DNA from: an uncultured Pelagibacteraceae bacterium
Lineage (GTDB): Bacteria; Pseudomonadota; Alphaproteobacteria; Pelagibacterales; Pelagibacteraceae
DNA: 38,588 bases
Direction: 5' to 3'
Assembly (NCBI GenBank): GCA_902522225.1
Contig: CABYUS010000009.1
Coordinates: forward strand, 1-38,588
Shown: piece by piece, positions 25,605-35,554 of the stretch
Numbering within the stretch: position 1 is the first letter of the stretch
Layout: each line of letters begins with the position of its first letter
Program-made: the position numbers and the translations under genes
Notes under the pieces: generated by a model
Told to the model about the DNA's origin: nothing
What the model saw: the letters and a program-made list of their open reading frames with translations, nothing else
The model's database searches: none

Positions 25605-26725
25605 TAAAAAAAAAAATATTACATATTTTAGAAATTGATATATCGAGTGACTTTATTCAAAAAAAATTATCCGTATTGAATAATTTAAAATATAATGAAT
25701 TATTAAATAAATTTTTTCAGTATAAATATTCATGGTCTAATACAATTAAAAATTCATTTAAGACTTATGATGTGGAAATAGTAGTAGGTAATTCTCATCA
25801 ATTACAATCACTTTGGCTAAAAGAGTTTTTTTCAGAAAAAAAAAATAAATTTAATAAAAACTTAATTCTTGAAGAGCAAATTAATTTTTATAAACCTGAG
25901 GTTGTGCTTTTCCAAAATATCAAAACTTTTTTAGACATTCATGAATTCATAAAACAAAAAAATATTAAATCTATTGTATATGATGGCGTTGGTCATAATT
26001 TAGAATTTGTAGCAAAAAATGCAGATATTATATTTAGTTGTTTAAATTCATCAATTAATTACTATCAACAGTTTACTAATAAATGTTTATATTTGCCTCA
26101 TGGTTTTGATGAAACAATAAATCTTGAGAGCAAGAATAGAGACAATTTAATATTTATAGGACAAGTATCAAATAAAGATCATTTTAATAGAGTTATATTT
26201 CTCGATTCAATAAATAATAAATTTAAAATTAAACTTTGGCTTGGTAAAAAACCTGGTTTTTTTAGACTTTTAAAAAATATTATTTACAATATTTTTTTAA
26301 AGAGAAATTTATTCTTGTGCTTAAAATATCTATTTAGTTTGAATAGGTTATATAAAAATAACCTAGGTAACTTGTATGGTATTGATATGTACAACGAATT
26401 AAATAAAAGCTTAATTACAATTAATTATCACATAGATAAAGTGGGAGATGAAGCTGCAAATATGAGAATTTTTGAATCTACGGGTAGCGGTATTTGTCTT
26501 TTAACTGAGAATAAAAAGAATTTAAAAAATTTATTTGATATTGATCAAGAAGTTGTAGTTTTTAATAACACAGATGAAGCTATATCTAAAATAGATTTTT
26601 TTCTTAAAAATAGAAAATCTGCTTTAGAAATAGGAATGAAAGCTAAAGAGAAAACTTTAATTGCTCATAAAATATCAGATCGATGGAAAGAACTTGAAAA
26701 TTTTTTAATTAATCACAATATTTAA
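25601..26725 (+). CDS. Glycosyltransferase (CgeB/GT1-like C-terminal domain)
   Basis: Probably adds a sugar to a growing surface glycan. The 374-residue protein starts with GTG, overlapping the aminotransferase stop as GTGA. The N-terminal half is weakly conserved. The C-terminal part (about 270-370) has the GT-B donor-site pattern: INYHIDKVGDEAANMRIFES, then TGSGICLLTENKKNLKNLF, then the family's terminal FLKNRKSALEIGMKAKEKTLIAHKISDRW helix pattern (split here for length). No signal peptide is seen, so it should act at the cytoplasmic face. It converges on the acyltransferase gene 4 bases away. Donor and acceptor are unknown. Confidence 0.8.
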   Translation: MIKKKILHILEIDISSDFIQKKLSVLNNLKYNELLNKFFQYKYSWSNTIKNSFKTYDVEIVVGNSHQLQSLWLKEFFSEKKNKFNKNLILEEQINFYKPEVVLFQNIKTFLDIHEFIKQKNIKSIVYDGVGHNLEFVAKNADIIFSCLNSSINYYQQFTNKCLYLPHGFDETINLESKNRDNLIFIGQVSNKDHFNRVIFLDSINNKFKIKLWLGKKPGFFRLLKNIIYNIFLKRNLFLCLKYLFSLNRLYKNNLGNLYGIDMYNELNKSLITINYHIDKVGDEAANMRIFESTGSGICLLTENKKNLKNLFDIDQEVVVFNNTDEAISKIDFFLKNRKSALEIGMKAKEKTLIAHKISDRWKELENFLINHNI

Positions 26726-26729
26726 TAGA

Positions 26730-27191
26730 TTATTTTTTTTTAACTTTTATTTTTCTTGCTGGGTTTCCAACATATTTACCTGATGTAGTAATATTTTTTG
26801 TAACCACTGATCCTGCTCCAATAATTACATTTGAGCAAATTTTCACAGGTAAAATTGTAGAGTTACTTCCTATCAGAACATCATTTCCAACAATTGTTTT
26901 TTTCCATTTATTTTTATTTCCATAGGCACGATTCCCATCAGAAAATTTATCATTAATGAAAACTGTTCCATGAGAAATAAAACAGTTTTTTCCAATATTA
27001 ACCATTTCGCAAATAAAATTATGAGATTGAATTTTAGTATTATTACCTATTTTAACATTTTTTTGTATTTCAGTGAATGGTCCAACAAAGCAATTATCTC
27101 CAAATATAACACCATATATATTTACAGGTTCAACTATTTTAAGGTTTTTTCCATTTTTTACGTTAATTATTTTTGATTTATTTAATTTCAT
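26730..27191 (-). CDS. Left-handed beta-helix (hexapeptide) acyltransferase, probable nucleotide-amino-sugar N-acetyltransferase
   Basis: The 153 residues are made of hexapeptide turns ([LIV]GxxxxI type), for example FGDNCFVGPFTEI, KIGNNTKIQSHNFI, IGKNCFISHGTVFIND, VGNDVLIGSNSTI and IGAGSVVTKNI. It ends with the usual GNPARKI. The FISHGTVFINDKF wording is close to WlbB/WbpD-type enzymes that acetylate the 3-amino group of UDP-2-acetamido-3-amino uronates. It is the only minus-strand gene in the cassette, convergent with the glycosyltransferase and divergent from the MBL-fold gene, so it needs its own promoter in the 70-base gap at 27192-27261. A generic sugar O-acetyltransferase is the alternative. 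Confidence 0.85.
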   Translation of the reverse strand: MKLNKSKIINVKNGKNLKIVEPVNIYGVIFGDNCFVGPFTEIQKNVKIGNNTKIQSHNFICEMVNIGKNCFISHGTVFINDKFSDGNRAYGNKNKWKKTIVGNDVLIGSNSTILPVKICSNVIIGAGSVVTKNITTSGKYVGNPARKIKVKKK

Positions 27192-27261
27192 TTGTACAAA
27201 GTAAATTTTTTATATTACAAAAATTATATTTAAAATATAAATTATATAAAAATAAATTTTT

Positions 27262-28635
27262 ATGAATATAAAAACAAGTATAAAATTTATTAACCATGCA
27301 AGCTACATAATAAGTTACAAAGAGATTAATTTACTTGTGGATCCATGGTTTGATGGTAATGCATTTAATGATGGATGGTCACTGTTATCACCAACTTATA
27401 TCAATGATGATATTATAAAATCACTAACCCATATTTGGATCTCCCATGAACATCCTGACCATTTCTCAATTCCTGATTTAATAAGAATCAAAAAAATTAA
27501 TAAAAATGTAAAAATTTTATTTCAAAAAACAAAAGATAAAAGAGTTTATAATTTTTTAATTAATAAATCATTTGAAGTAATTGAATTGAATGATTTAGAA
27601 GAATTTAAAATTTTAAGCAATTTCACAATTAAAATTGTTAAAATTCCAAATATAGACTCATTATCAATTATTGAGGTAAATAATAAAATTATCATAAATA
27701 CTAATGATTGTATTTTAAATAATCAATACTTAAACAAAGTTCAAAATTTAGTTAATAAATGCGATATACTTTTTACTCAATTCAGCTATGCTTCATGGAT
27801 AGGTAATCCAAATGAAAAAAACAAAAGAGAGAAAGCCTCTTCAGATAAATTAAATCAAATTAAAGAACAAATAAATTCTTTTAAACCAAGCATAGTAATT
27901 CCTTTTGCGAGTTTTATTTATTTTTCTCATCATGAAAATTTTTACATGAATGATTCTATCAACAAATTAGATGATATTATTAAATTAATTCAAAATTATT
28001 CTTCAAAGCCTATAATTTTATACCCTGGATCAACTTATACTATTGATGAAAAATATGAATTTAATGAAATAAATCTTAAAATGTATAATAAAGATTTTGA
28101 GTCTATTAAATCCAAAAAAAAAATTACTTCTCAAACTATACCTGAAAAAAAATTAATTAATTCATCAAATTTTTATATTAATAAAATTCAAAAAAAAAAT
28201 AATTTATTTATAATTTTCACAATTTTTTATCTATCCAAAATTGTAAAAAAAATATTTAAAAAGGATTTATTTGGTTTTGGTGATTTAAAAATTTATATTA
28301 TTGATTTAGATATATATTTTAAATTTAATCTTATTAATGGTTTATATGTTTCTCAAAGTATTGATTTTGATGTAGCGATTTCCTCACAAAGTTTAGATTA
28401 TATTTTTAATTATGAATGGGGTATTGGCTCATTAATGATAAATGGCAGAGGATATTACAAAAATGAAAAATCTAAATGGCTCTTTATTAGAGGATTCAGT
28501 TTGGGGCTGATTAATAGCAATGGAGAAACATTAATTTCAAAAGTTTTTCAAAAATTATTTAAAAAAAAAACTAATATTTATGATATTAATGATATTGAAC
28601 CATCATTTATAAGCAGTAATAAAAAAAATTTTTAG
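27262..28635 (+). CDS. Metallo-beta-lactamase-fold protein, CMAH-like, without a Rieske domain
   Basis: The 457 residues have an MBL fold in the first 275: KFINHASYIISYKEINLLVDPWFDG (split: INHASY, LVDPWF), the metal motif SHEHPDHF with His62, His64, Asp66 and His67, then ILFTQFSYASWIGNP and VIPFASFIYFSHHENFYMN. This resembles the C-terminal module of CMP-N-acetylneuraminate hydroxylase (CMAH) and bacterial homologues found in polysaccharide loci. There is no Rieske Cys/His pair, so it is not a CMAH-type hydroxylase itself. The C-terminal part (about 300-457) is a separate domain I do not recognise, with VSQSIDFDVAISSQSLDY and EWGIGSLMINGRG. No signal peptide. Function unknown; surface-sugar processing is inferred from context. 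Confidence 0.75.
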   Translation: MNIKTSIKFINHASYIISYKEINLLVDPWFDGNAFNDGWSLLSPTYINDDIIKSLTHIWISHEHPDHFSIPDLIRIKKINKNVKILFQKTKDKRVYNFLINKSFEVIELNDLEEFKILSNFTIKIVKIPNIDSLSIIEVNNKIIINTNDCILNNQYLNKVQNLVNKCDILFTQFSYASWIGNPNEKNKREKASSDKLNQIKEQINSFKPSIVIPFASFIYFSHHENFYMNDSINKLDDIIKLIQNYSSKPIILYPGSTYTIDEKYEFNEINLKMYNKDFESIKSKKKITSQTIPEKKLINSSNFYINKIQKKNNLFIIFTIFYLSKIVKKIFKKDLFGFGDLKIYIIDLDIYFKFNLINGLYVSQSIDFDVAISSQSLDYIFNYEWGIGSLMINGRGYYKNEKSKWLFIRGFSLGLINSNGETLISKVFQKLFKKKTNIYDINDIEPSFISSNKKNF

Positions 28636-28642
28636 TTATTAT

Positions 28643-28716
28643 TGGAGGCAACGCCCGGAATCGAACCGGGATACAAGGATTTGCAATCCTCTGCGTAACC
28701 ATTCCGCCACGTTGCC
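28643..28716 (-). tRNA. tRNA-Cys (anticodon GCA)
   Basis: Read on the minus strand from 28716: acceptor GGCAACG/CGTTGCC, discriminator U (the cysteine identity base), encoded CCA (complement of 28643-28645), a short D stem GCG/CGC, anticodon stem GAGGA/TCCTT with loop TTGCAAA (anticodon GCA), and T arm CCCGG-TTCGATT-CCGGG. It totals 74 bases with CCA. It forms the right border of the sugar cassette, 7 bases from the end of the MBL-fold gene. Confidence 0.96.
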
Positions 28717-28840
28717 CTTTATATATAAATAAAACAAATCTAAACAGTTTTATATAATTTTTTTTTATAATTAGTCTATTAAATTAGTCATAAAATTCAT
28801 TATTGTTTATTAATATGATTAATTTATAAACTTATAAATC

Positions 28841-31465
28841 ATGAGTAACGATAAATATAATCATTTAAATGTAGAAGACAAAATTTATAAATATTGGGAA
28901 AATAATAACTTATTTAAGCCAAAGAAAAATAAAAAGAAATTTTCGATCGTTATACCTCCTCCAAATGTGACTGGTTCTCTTCACATGGGTCATGCATTAA
29001 ATAATTCTATTCAAGATCTTTTAACCCGATATCACAGGATGAATAATTATGAAACACTATGGCAACCTGGAACAGACCATGCTGGAATTGCTACTCAGGC
29101 ACTTGTTGAAAAAAAATTAGAAACAGATGGTATCAATAAAAATGATATCGGAAGAGAAGAATTTATTAAAAAAGTATGGGAATGGAAGGGTGAGTATGGT
29201 GATATTATAATAAATCAACTTAAAAAGCTTGGTTGCTCATGTGACTGGTCAAGAAATGCTTTCACTATGGACGAAAACTTATCTAAATCAGTTATTAAGG
29301 TTTTTGTTGATCTGCATAAAAAAAAATTAATTTACAAATCAAAAAAATTAGTTAATTGGGATACTGTTTTAAAAACTGCTATATCTGATCTTGAAGTTAA
29401 TCAAAGAGAAGTGAATTCTTCATTATATTATATTAATTATCCTTTAGATGGATCTAATGAAAAAATAACTATAGCAACTACAAGACCAGAAACTATGTTG
29501 GGTGATACTGCTGTTGCTGTTAATCCTAAAGACAAGAGATATAAAAAGTTAGTAGGTAAATTTGTAATTTTACCAATTGTTAATAAAAAGATTAAAATTA
29601 TAGCTGATGAATATGCAGATCCTGAACAAGGCTCTGGCGCAGTAAAAATAACACCCGCTCATGACTTTAATGATTACGAAGTTGGATTAAGAAATAAATT
29701 AGAAATAATTAATATTTTTACCGAAGGTGGAAAGGTAAATCAAAATGCTCCAAATGAATATGTAGGTTTAGATAGATTTGAGGCTCGTAAAAAAATTATA
29801 GAAGAATTAAAGCAATTAGATTTATTTATTAAAGAAGAAAAAATCAAAAATAAAGTTCCTTATGGAGATAGATCTAATTCTATAATTGAACCTTTTTTAA
29901 CAGAACAATGGTTTGCAGATGCTAAGAAATTAGCAATAAATGCAAAAAAAATTGTTAAGTCAAAAAAGACAAATTTTTTTCCAGAAAATTGGAGTAAAAC
30001 ATATTTTCAATGGATGAATAATATTGAACCCTGGTGTATTTCAAGACAACTATGGTGGGGACATCAAATACCAGCATGGTATGGCCCTGATAAAAAAATA
30101 TTTGTAGCTTATAATGAAGATGAAGCTCATAAGATTTCTTTAAAACATTATAAAAAAAAAGTAGATTTAATAAGAGATCCAGATGTTTTGGATACATGGT
30201 TTTCTTCAGGTTTGTGGCCTTTTGCTACTTTAGGATGGCCAAAAAAAAATGATTATCTAAAAAAATTTTATCCAACATCAGTATTAGTTACAGGTTTTGA
30301 TATTATCTTCTTTTGGGTAGCTCGTATGATTATGTTTGGAATGGAGTTCATGAAAAATGAACCATTTAAAAATATATATGTTCACGCATTAGTAAGAGAT
30401 GAAAAAGGTCAGAAAATGTCTAAATCTAAAGGTAATGTTATTGATCCACTAAACTTAATTGAAAAGTATAGTGCTGACGCTTTAAGATTTACACTTTTGT
30501 CAATGGCTTCACCAGGAAGAGATGTAAAACTTTCTGAAGATAGGGTTAAAGGTTACAGAAATCTTTTAAATAAACTCTGGAATGCAAATAATTTTTTAAT
30601 ACAAAATAAATGTAAATTTGATGGCGTAAAGCAAGAAAAAATAAAACTAAATATTAATAAGTGGATATACTCAAATTTACTCCAAACCAAATCAAAGGTT
30701 GAAAAAAATATAAAAGAATATCGTTTTGATGAGGCTTCTAGAGTGATTTATCAGTTTGTTTGGCACAATTATTGCGATTGGTATCTAGAGTTATGTAAAA
30801 CAATATTATATTCTGATGATAAGAAATCTATAGATGAAGTAAGGCTTGTTTCTGGCTACATATTTAGAGAAATTTTAGTATTAATGCACCCATTTGTACC
30901 TTTTGTAACTGAGGAGATATGGTTAAAGAATAAACTGGATAAGTCTGGAAAAGCATATCTAATGCACTCTAATTGGATCAATGGCAAAGCAAAAAAAGAT
31001 AAAGATTATGCAAATGTTGAAAAAATAATTGAAATTGTATCCACAATTAGATCATTTAAAAATGAAATAAACGTAAGTCCAGGATCATTTGTTGATATTT
31101 CTTTAAGCAAAATAGGCAAAAGTAAGAAAGATTTTTTTGTTAAAAATGAGGGTACTGTTAAAAAACTAGGACGTATTAATAATTTTTCAAACAAAGATCT
31201 AGATAAACCTTCAGCAACAATAATTATTGATGGAGATTTATTTAAAATATATTTTGATCAAGATGTTGATCTTAAAACAATAAAAGATAATTTAATGCAA
31301 AAACAAGACAGATATTCAAAAGAAATGAACAGTATAAATACTAGATTAAAGAATAAAAATTTTGTAGAACGTGCTCCTAAACATATTGTTGAACAAGAGA
31401 AAAATAACTATAATAATTTAAAAAACGATATAGATAAAATATCAATAACAATAAAAAATTTATAA
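28841..31465 (+). CDS. valS: Valyl-tRNA synthetase
   Basis: Class I aminoacyl-tRNA synthetase, 874 residues, normal length. The HIGH motif is HMGH (48-51, within [16 protein letters not shown]) and the KMSKS motif is KMSKSKGN (525 onward). The editing (CP1) domain has [17 protein letters not shown] and the conserved acidic site in [11 protein letters not shown]. The valine-type anticodon-binding domain has [10 protein letters not shown] and [13 protein letters not shown]. The last 70 residues form the coiled coil that is specific to ValRS among the Ile/Leu/Val enzymes. The ATG is 124 bases after tRNA-Cys; the gap is AT-rich with nothing else recognisable. Its TAA overlaps the ilvD ATG by one base. 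Confidence 0.98.
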   Translation: MSNDKYNHLNVEDKIYKYWENNNLFKPKKNKKKFSIVIPPPNVTGSLHMGHALNNSIQDLLTRYHRMNNYETLWQPGTDHAGIATQALVEKKLETDGINKNDIGREEFIKKVWEWKGEYGDIIINQLKKLGCSCDWSRNAFTMDENLSKSVIKVFVDLHKKKLIYKSKKLVNWDTVLKTAISDLEVNQREVNSSLYYINYPLDGSNEKITIATTRPETMLGDTAVAVNPKDKRYKKLVGKFVILPIVNKKIKIIADEYADPEQGSGAVKITPAHDFNDYEVGLRNKLEIINIFTEGGKVNQNAPNEYVGLDRFEARKKIIEELKQLDLFIKEEKIKNKVPYGDRSNSIIEPFLTEQWFADAKKLAINAKKIVKSKKTNFFPENWSKTYFQWMNNIEPWCISRQLWWGHQIPAWYGPDKKIFVAYNEDEAHKISLKHYKKKVDLIRDPDVLDTWFSSGLWPFATLGWPKKNDYLKKFYPTSVLVTGFDIIFFWVARMIMFGMEFMKNEPFKNIYVHALVRDEKGQKMSKSKGNVIDPLNLIEKYSADALRFTLLSMASPGRDVKLSEDRVKGYRNLLNKLWNANNFLIQNKCKFDGVKQEKIKLNINKWIYSNLLQTKSKVEKNIKEYRFDEASRVIYQFVWHNYCDWYLELCKTILYSDDKKSIDEVRLVSGYIFREILVLMHPFVPFVTEEIWLKNKLDKSGKAYLMHSNWINGKAKKDKDYANVEKIIEIVSTIRSFKNEINVSPGSFVDISLSKIGKSKKDFFVKNEGTVKKLGRINNFSNKDLDKPSATIIIDGDLFKIYFDQDVDLKTIKDNLMQKQDRYSKEMNSINTRLKNKNFVERAPKHIVEQEKNNYNNLKNDIDKISITIKNL

Positions 31466-33183
31466 TGTTTAAATTTAACAAAAAAAAATTACCAAGTAGA
31501 CACACATCTTTAGGACCCGATAAAGCCCCACAAAGATCTTTTTATTATGCAATGGATTTAACAGAAAAAGATGTTGCAAAACCTTTTGTTGGAGTTGTTT
31601 CAACATGGAATGAAGCTGCCCCATGTAATATAGCTCTTATGAGACAAGCACAATCAGTTAAGAAGGGTGTTAGTTCATCTGGAGGCACACCTAGAGAATT
31701 TTGTACAATCACCGTTACTGATGGAATTGCTATGGGTCATGAAGGTATGAAATCATCACTGGTTTCTAGAGACGTAATAGCTGACTCTACTGAATTAACT
31801 GTGCGAGGTCATTGTTATGATGCCTTAGTTGGTGTTGCTGGTTGTGATAAATCTTTACCAGGTTTAATGATGGCTATGGTTCGTTTAAATGTGCCTAGTG
31901 TTTTTATTTATGGTGGTTCAATTTTACCAGGAAGATTTAATGGAAAAGATGTAACCGTCGTTGATGTATTTGAAGGTGTTGGAAAATACTCTGCTGGAAA
32001 ACTTTCAGCACATGCACTTCGAAAATTAGAATTAAAAGCATGTCCAAGTGCCGGAGCTTGTGGAGGTCAATTTACTGCTAACACTATGGCATGCGTATCT
32101 GAAGCTATTGGATTAGCATTACCTTATTCAGCAGGAACACCTGCTCCATACGAACAACGTGATAAGTACGCAGTTTTAAGTGGTAAAGCAGTTATGAATT
32201 TACTTAAAAAAAATATTAGACCAAGAGATATTGTTACAAGAAAATCTTTAGAAAATGCAGCAACAATTGTTGCAGCTACTGGTGGTTCAACAAACGCAGC
32301 TTTGCATTTACCAGCTATAGCAAATGAAATTGGAATTAAATTTGATCTTATGGATGTTGCAAAAATTTTTAAAAAAACTCCTTATCTTGCTGATTTAAAA
32401 CCTGGTGGAAAATACGTTGCAAAAGATATGTGGAAAGCAGGTGGAGTTCCAATGTTGTTAAAAACTCTTATGGATGGTGGATACATACATGGTGATTGTA
32501 TGACAGTTACAGGTAAGACGTTAAAAGAAAATTTAAAAAATGTTAAATTTAATAAAAATCAAAAAGTAATGAGAAAATATGATAATCCATTATCACCTGA
32601 TGGTGGTGTTGTTGGCTTGAAAGGAAATCTAGCACCAGAGGGAGCTATTGTAAAAGTTGCTGGTTTAAAGAAGTTACAATTTACTGGAAGAGCAAGATGT
32701 TTTGATACAGAAGAAGCTGCTTATAAAGCTGTTAAAAATAAAAAATATAAAGATGGTGATATAATAATAATTAGATATGAAGGTCCAAAAGGTGGACCTG
32801 GCATGAGAGAAATGCTTCAAACAACAGGTGCTATTTACGGACAAGGGAAGGGCGAAAAAGTAGCTCTTATAACTGATGGAAGATTTTCAGGAGCAACGAG
32901 AGGATTTTGTATTGGACATGTCGGTCCTGAAGCATCTGTAGGTGGACCTATCGCTTTACTTAAGAATGGTGACATAATTGATTTAGATGCAAAAAAAGGA
33001 ACTATTAATGTTCGTTTATCTAAAAAAGAATTAGCTGCTAGAAAAAAGAAGTGGAAACCAAAAAAAATAAATTTTGGTAATGGCACACTTTGGAAATATG
33101 CTCAAACAGTAGGCCCAGCTTACTTAGGTGCACCTACACATCCTGGTGGTAAAAATGAAGTTAAGGTTTACGCCGATATTTAA
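31465..33183 (+). CDS. ilvD: Dihydroxy-acid dehydratase
   Basis: Dehydrates 2,3-dihydroxy-isovalerate and -methylvalerate to the 2-oxo acids in valine, leucine and isoleucine synthesis. At 572 residues it is full length for the shorter IlvD group. Three cysteines at the expected iron-sulfur positions are Cys54 (AAPCN), Cys127 (AGCDKS, next to the carbamylated Lys129) and Cys199 ([12 protein letters not shown]). The C-terminus shows [34 protein letters not shown] and a swivel domain. IlvD/Edd-family sugar-acid dehydratases are the alternative, but the overall wording fits IlvD. It is coupled to valS and manC by TAATG junctions. Its G+C is visibly higher than its flanks. Confidence 0.95.
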   Translation: MFKFNKKKLPSRHTSLGPDKAPQRSFYYAMDLTEKDVAKPFVGVVSTWNEAAPCNIALMRQAQSVKKGVSSSGGTPREFCTITVTDGIAMGHEGMKSSLVSRDVIADSTELTVRGHCYDALVGVAGCDKSLPGLMMAMVRLNVPSVFIYGGSILPGRFNGKDVTVVDVFEGVGKYSAGKLSAHALRKLELKACPSAGACGGQFTANTMACVSEAIGLALPYSAGTPAPYEQRDKYAVLSGKAVMNLLKKNIRPRDIVTRKSLENAATIVAATGGSTNAALHLPAIANEIGIKFDLMDVAKIFKKTPYLADLKPGGKYVAKDMWKAGGVPMLLKTLMDGGYIHGDCMTVTGKTLKENLKNVKFNKNQKVMRKYDNPLSPDGGVVGLKGNLAPEGAIVKVAGLKKLQFTGRARCFDTEEAAYKAVKNKKYKDGDIIIIRYEGPKGGPGMREMLQTTGAIYGQGKGEKVALITDGRFSGATRGFCIGHVGPEASVGGPIALLKNGDIIDLDAKKGTINVRLSKKELAARKKKWKPKKINFGNGTLWKYAQTVGPAYLGAPTHPGGKNEVKVYADI

Positions 33184-34373
33184 TGAAAATTAGACCTGTA
33201 ATTTTATGTGGTGGAGCCGGAACAAGGCTCTGGCCAAATCAAAAAAAACATCAAGCTAAACAGTTTATAGATTTTGGTAATTGGACTTTATTAGGAAAAA
33301 CTTTAGAGAGAGTTAAAGCTTCTATATTTGATGCACCAATTATAAGTACAAATTCAAAATACCTAAAACAAGTTAAACAACATTTAAAGAAACACAAAAT
33401 AAGAAAATTTAAGATAGTCTTAGAGCCTGCTAAAAGAAATACAGCACCTGCTATTTTAAGTACGGCATTAATTAAGGATATTCCTAACGAACAACCTTTA
33501 ATGTTCTTGGCTGCTGATCATTTGATAGAAAAGGTTGGATTATTTAATAAAGCTATTAAAAAAAATCAAAAGAAATTAACTCAAAACAACATCATTATAT
33601 TTGGAATTAAACCCACAATGCCTTCTAGTGAATTTGGTTATTTTTTAACAAAAAATACAAAAGTAACTAGGTTTATAGAAAAACCAAAAGAGGCTAAAGC
33701 TAAACAAATAATTAGTAAAAAAGGTTATTGGAATTCTGGAATGTTTTATTTAAGAAAAGACTCCATTATTAATAATTTCAAGAAATACCAACCAAATATT
33801 TACCGAAACTGTAACAAAGCTGTAACAAAAGCAAAATATAAAAGTAATGTGTATTATTTAAATAAACAAGCATTTACTAAAGCAACAGCCAAGTCTTTTG
33901 ATTATGCAATATTAGAAAAAACAAAAGATATAAACGCTATCAAATTAGATATTCCTTGGTCTGATTTAGGATCTTGGAAAGAAATCTGTAAGATGTATGG
34001 AAGGAATAAGAGACATTATTTTAAAAAGAAGAATGTATTCCATAGACCTTGGGGTAGTTATGTTAATTTATTTAATGGTAAGGAATTTTTAATTAAAGAA
34101 TTATATGTAAAACCTAAAGGTATATTAAGTCTTCAAAAACATCATCATAGAGCTGAGCACTGGGTAGTTACTCATGGTAAACCTAAAATTACACTAAACA
34201 AGAAATATTTTACAATGAAACCTGATGAAACTATCTTTATCCCTTTAGGTTCAATTCATCGAATAGAAAATCCCTACAAAAAACCAGTAAAAATAATTGA
34301 AGCACAAGTTGGGTCTATATTAAGAGAAACTGATATAGTTAGATATCAAGATATATATGGCCGTGTTAAATAA
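33183..34373 (+). CDS. manC: Mannose-1-phosphate guanylyltransferase / mannose-6-phosphate isomerase (type II)
   Basis: Makes GDP-mannose from mannose 1-phosphate, with a C-terminal type II phosphomannose isomerase cupin. The nucleotidyltransferase domain has ILCGGAGTRLWP (8-19), KQFIDFG, LAADHLIE, FGIKPTMPSSEFGYF, IEKP and SFDYAILEKT. The cupin (about 283-396) has HRPWGSYVNLF, SLQKHHHRAEHWVV with its metal-binding histidines, and FIPLGSIHRIENP. At 396 residues it is shorter than most bifunctional enzymes (about 470), the loss being mainly in the nucleotidyltransferase domain and linker. Follows ilvD by TAATG overlap. The stop codon lies in the loop of a strong hairpin. GDP-mannose would feed surface glycan synthesis. 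Confidence 0.93.
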   Translation: MKIRPVILCGGAGTRLWPNQKKHQAKQFIDFGNWTLLGKTLERVKASIFDAPIISTNSKYLKQVKQHLKKHKIRKFKIVLEPAKRNTAPAILSTALIKDIPNEQPLMFLAADHLIEKVGLFNKAIKKNQKKLTQNNIIIFGIKPTMPSSEFGYFLTKNTKVTRFIEKPKEAKAKQIISKKGYWNSGMFYLRKDSIINNFKKYQPNIYRNCNKAVTKAKYKSNVYYLNKQAFTKATAKSFDYAILEKTKDINAIKLDIPWSDLGSWKEICKMYGRNKRHYFKKKNVFHRPWGSYVNLFNGKEFLIKELYVKPKGILSLQKHHHRAEHWVVTHGKPKITLNKKYFTMKPDETIFIPLGSIHRIENPYKKPVKIIEAQVGSILRETDIVRYQDIYGRVK

Positions 34374-34386
34374 ATTAACACGACCA
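34358..34386. terminator. Hairpin at the manC / PiT-like convergent junction, possible bidirectional terminator
   Basis: tggccgtgttaa (34358-34369) pairs with ttaacacgacca (34375-34386) over 12 positions with one C-A mismatch, around a five-base loop (34370-34374). The manC stop TAA (34371-34373) lies in that loop. It sits between two convergent genes, 11 bases before the end of the minus-strand permease gene. Neither strand has a long T-run after it, so termination would be weaker than a canonical site; mRNA 3'-end protection is an alternative. Confidence 0.45.
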
Positions 34387-34397
34387 CATAAATAAAT

Positions 34398-35363
34398 TTA
34401 AAACCAATTATTTGGAATAATTATATAGTGAATTGCTAAAACAATTCCAACCGATACACTTAGTCCAAAGATCATTTTAAGAAAGTCTTTACCAATTAAT
34501 GGAAAAACATACTTAAACTTATAATCTTTGTTCATAGTTGAAATTGCAAGTTCTCTTCCACATAACAAACCAACGAATACCCATGTTGTTGACATTGGTA
34601 AATCGTTTAGTTCCTTAAAGTAGAATAAAACAGCAGCATAAATTACATTGATAATTGTAGCTGATCTTGCATATCTAGTTCCGGTTTTTTCTAAAACTAC
34701 TGCTTGGATCCGTCCACCTTGAATGTAGAAGATGTAAAATAGCAAAATAGTAAAATATGCCATTACAATCAGCAGTATTGTAATATCAAGTTGTCTTGGA
34801 AGATATACAGCAATATTTGCTACATCGTGAGATAACCAAACCCACCATAACCAACCTGATGAAACCCAAACAGCATTTCTCCAAAATCCTATCCATTTGT
34901 CATCTACTTCATCAAATTTTTCATTAATGAATTTTGATACAGCTATCCAGGCTATGTAAGCAACCATTGCCGCTAAACCATAACCAACTACACTTTTCAT
35001 TAACATTTTTTCAAGCACGAGTGTTGAAGCAAATGCTGAAAGAACTAAAAAGGTTGTTGATACAGGTATTCCAACTCTTGTTAACAACAAGAGTATTGCA
35101 GGCGCTACTGCATGATACCATTGAATTTCTTGATAAGGTATTCTAGTTAATCTTCCATATGAGATATCACCATCATACGCATACCATCCCCATGCTAAAG
35201 CTAAAATCATTACACTCGAAGCGGATCCTGCAAGTACATACCATTTAAACCACTTCTTTTTTGAAGCAATAAATGTACCTAGTGTTTGAATTGAGTCGTT
35301 AGCGATTACGCTATAACCGGCAAGGGCAAACCCTATAACCGTGTATATTAAAGTCAAATCCAT
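34398..35363 (-). CDS. PiT-family-like inorganic anion (phosphate) permease
   Basis: The 321 residues contain about nine to ten membrane helices. The duplicated PiT signature is recognisable in altered form: YSVIANDSIQTLGTF in the first half and LSHDVANIAVYLP in the second, plus VGIPVSTTFLVL and DLPMSTTWVFVGLLCG, the PVSTT-type repeats of PHO4/PiT transporters. It is shorter than classical PiT. Phosphate is the likeliest substrate, but sulfate permeases of the CysP type belong to the same family. The start is well supported: a perfect Shine-Dalgarno AAAGGAG (complement of 35369-35375) lies 5 bases before the ATG. The 191-base leader (35364-35554) separates it from the aquaporin gene, so it may be transcribed on its own. 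Confidence 0.7.
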   Translation of the reverse strand: MDLTLIYTVIGFALAGYSVIANDSIQTLGTFIASKKKWFKWYVLAGSASSVMILALAWGWYAYDGDISYGRLTRIPYQEIQWYHAVAPAILLLLTRVGIPVSTTFLVLSAFASTLVLEKMLMKSVVGYGLAAMVAYIAWIAVSKFINEKFDEVDDKWIGFWRNAVWVSSGWLWWVWLSHDVANIAVYLPRQLDITILLIVMAYFTILLFYIFYIQGGRIQAVVLEKTGTRYARSATIINVIYAAVLFYFKELNDLPMSTTWVFVGLLCGRELAISTMNKDYKFKYVFPLIGKDFLKMIFGLSVSVGIVLAIHYIIIPNNWF

Positions 35364-35554
35364 TTTTTCTCCTTTATATTATTGTTTTCGGTTCCCATCG
35401 ATTCATGACTTAATATCTTTGTAATGTGAGAGTAAAAAAAATTCTATAAAAGAATAAACTAATTTGAGAATCAGAGGGTGGATTCGTCAACTAATAAACT
35501 ATTAAATATTGATGTCTACTTTTAAATATTTTTTATTTCTCAATAAAGTTGTAT

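Noticed and set aside
24501-27191. Calling the cassette a proven UDP-diacetamido-mannuronate (Wlb) pathway
   Set aside because: Three enzyme types fit, but no UDP-GlcNAc 6-dehydrogenase or 2-epimerase is present in the window, so the sugar cannot be named.
35364-35554. Possible riboswitch in the 191-base leader of the PiT-like gene
   Set aside because: No known SAR11 riboswitch pattern (glycine, SAM-V) or strong paired structure could be recognised by eye; only the Shine-Dalgarno is secure.
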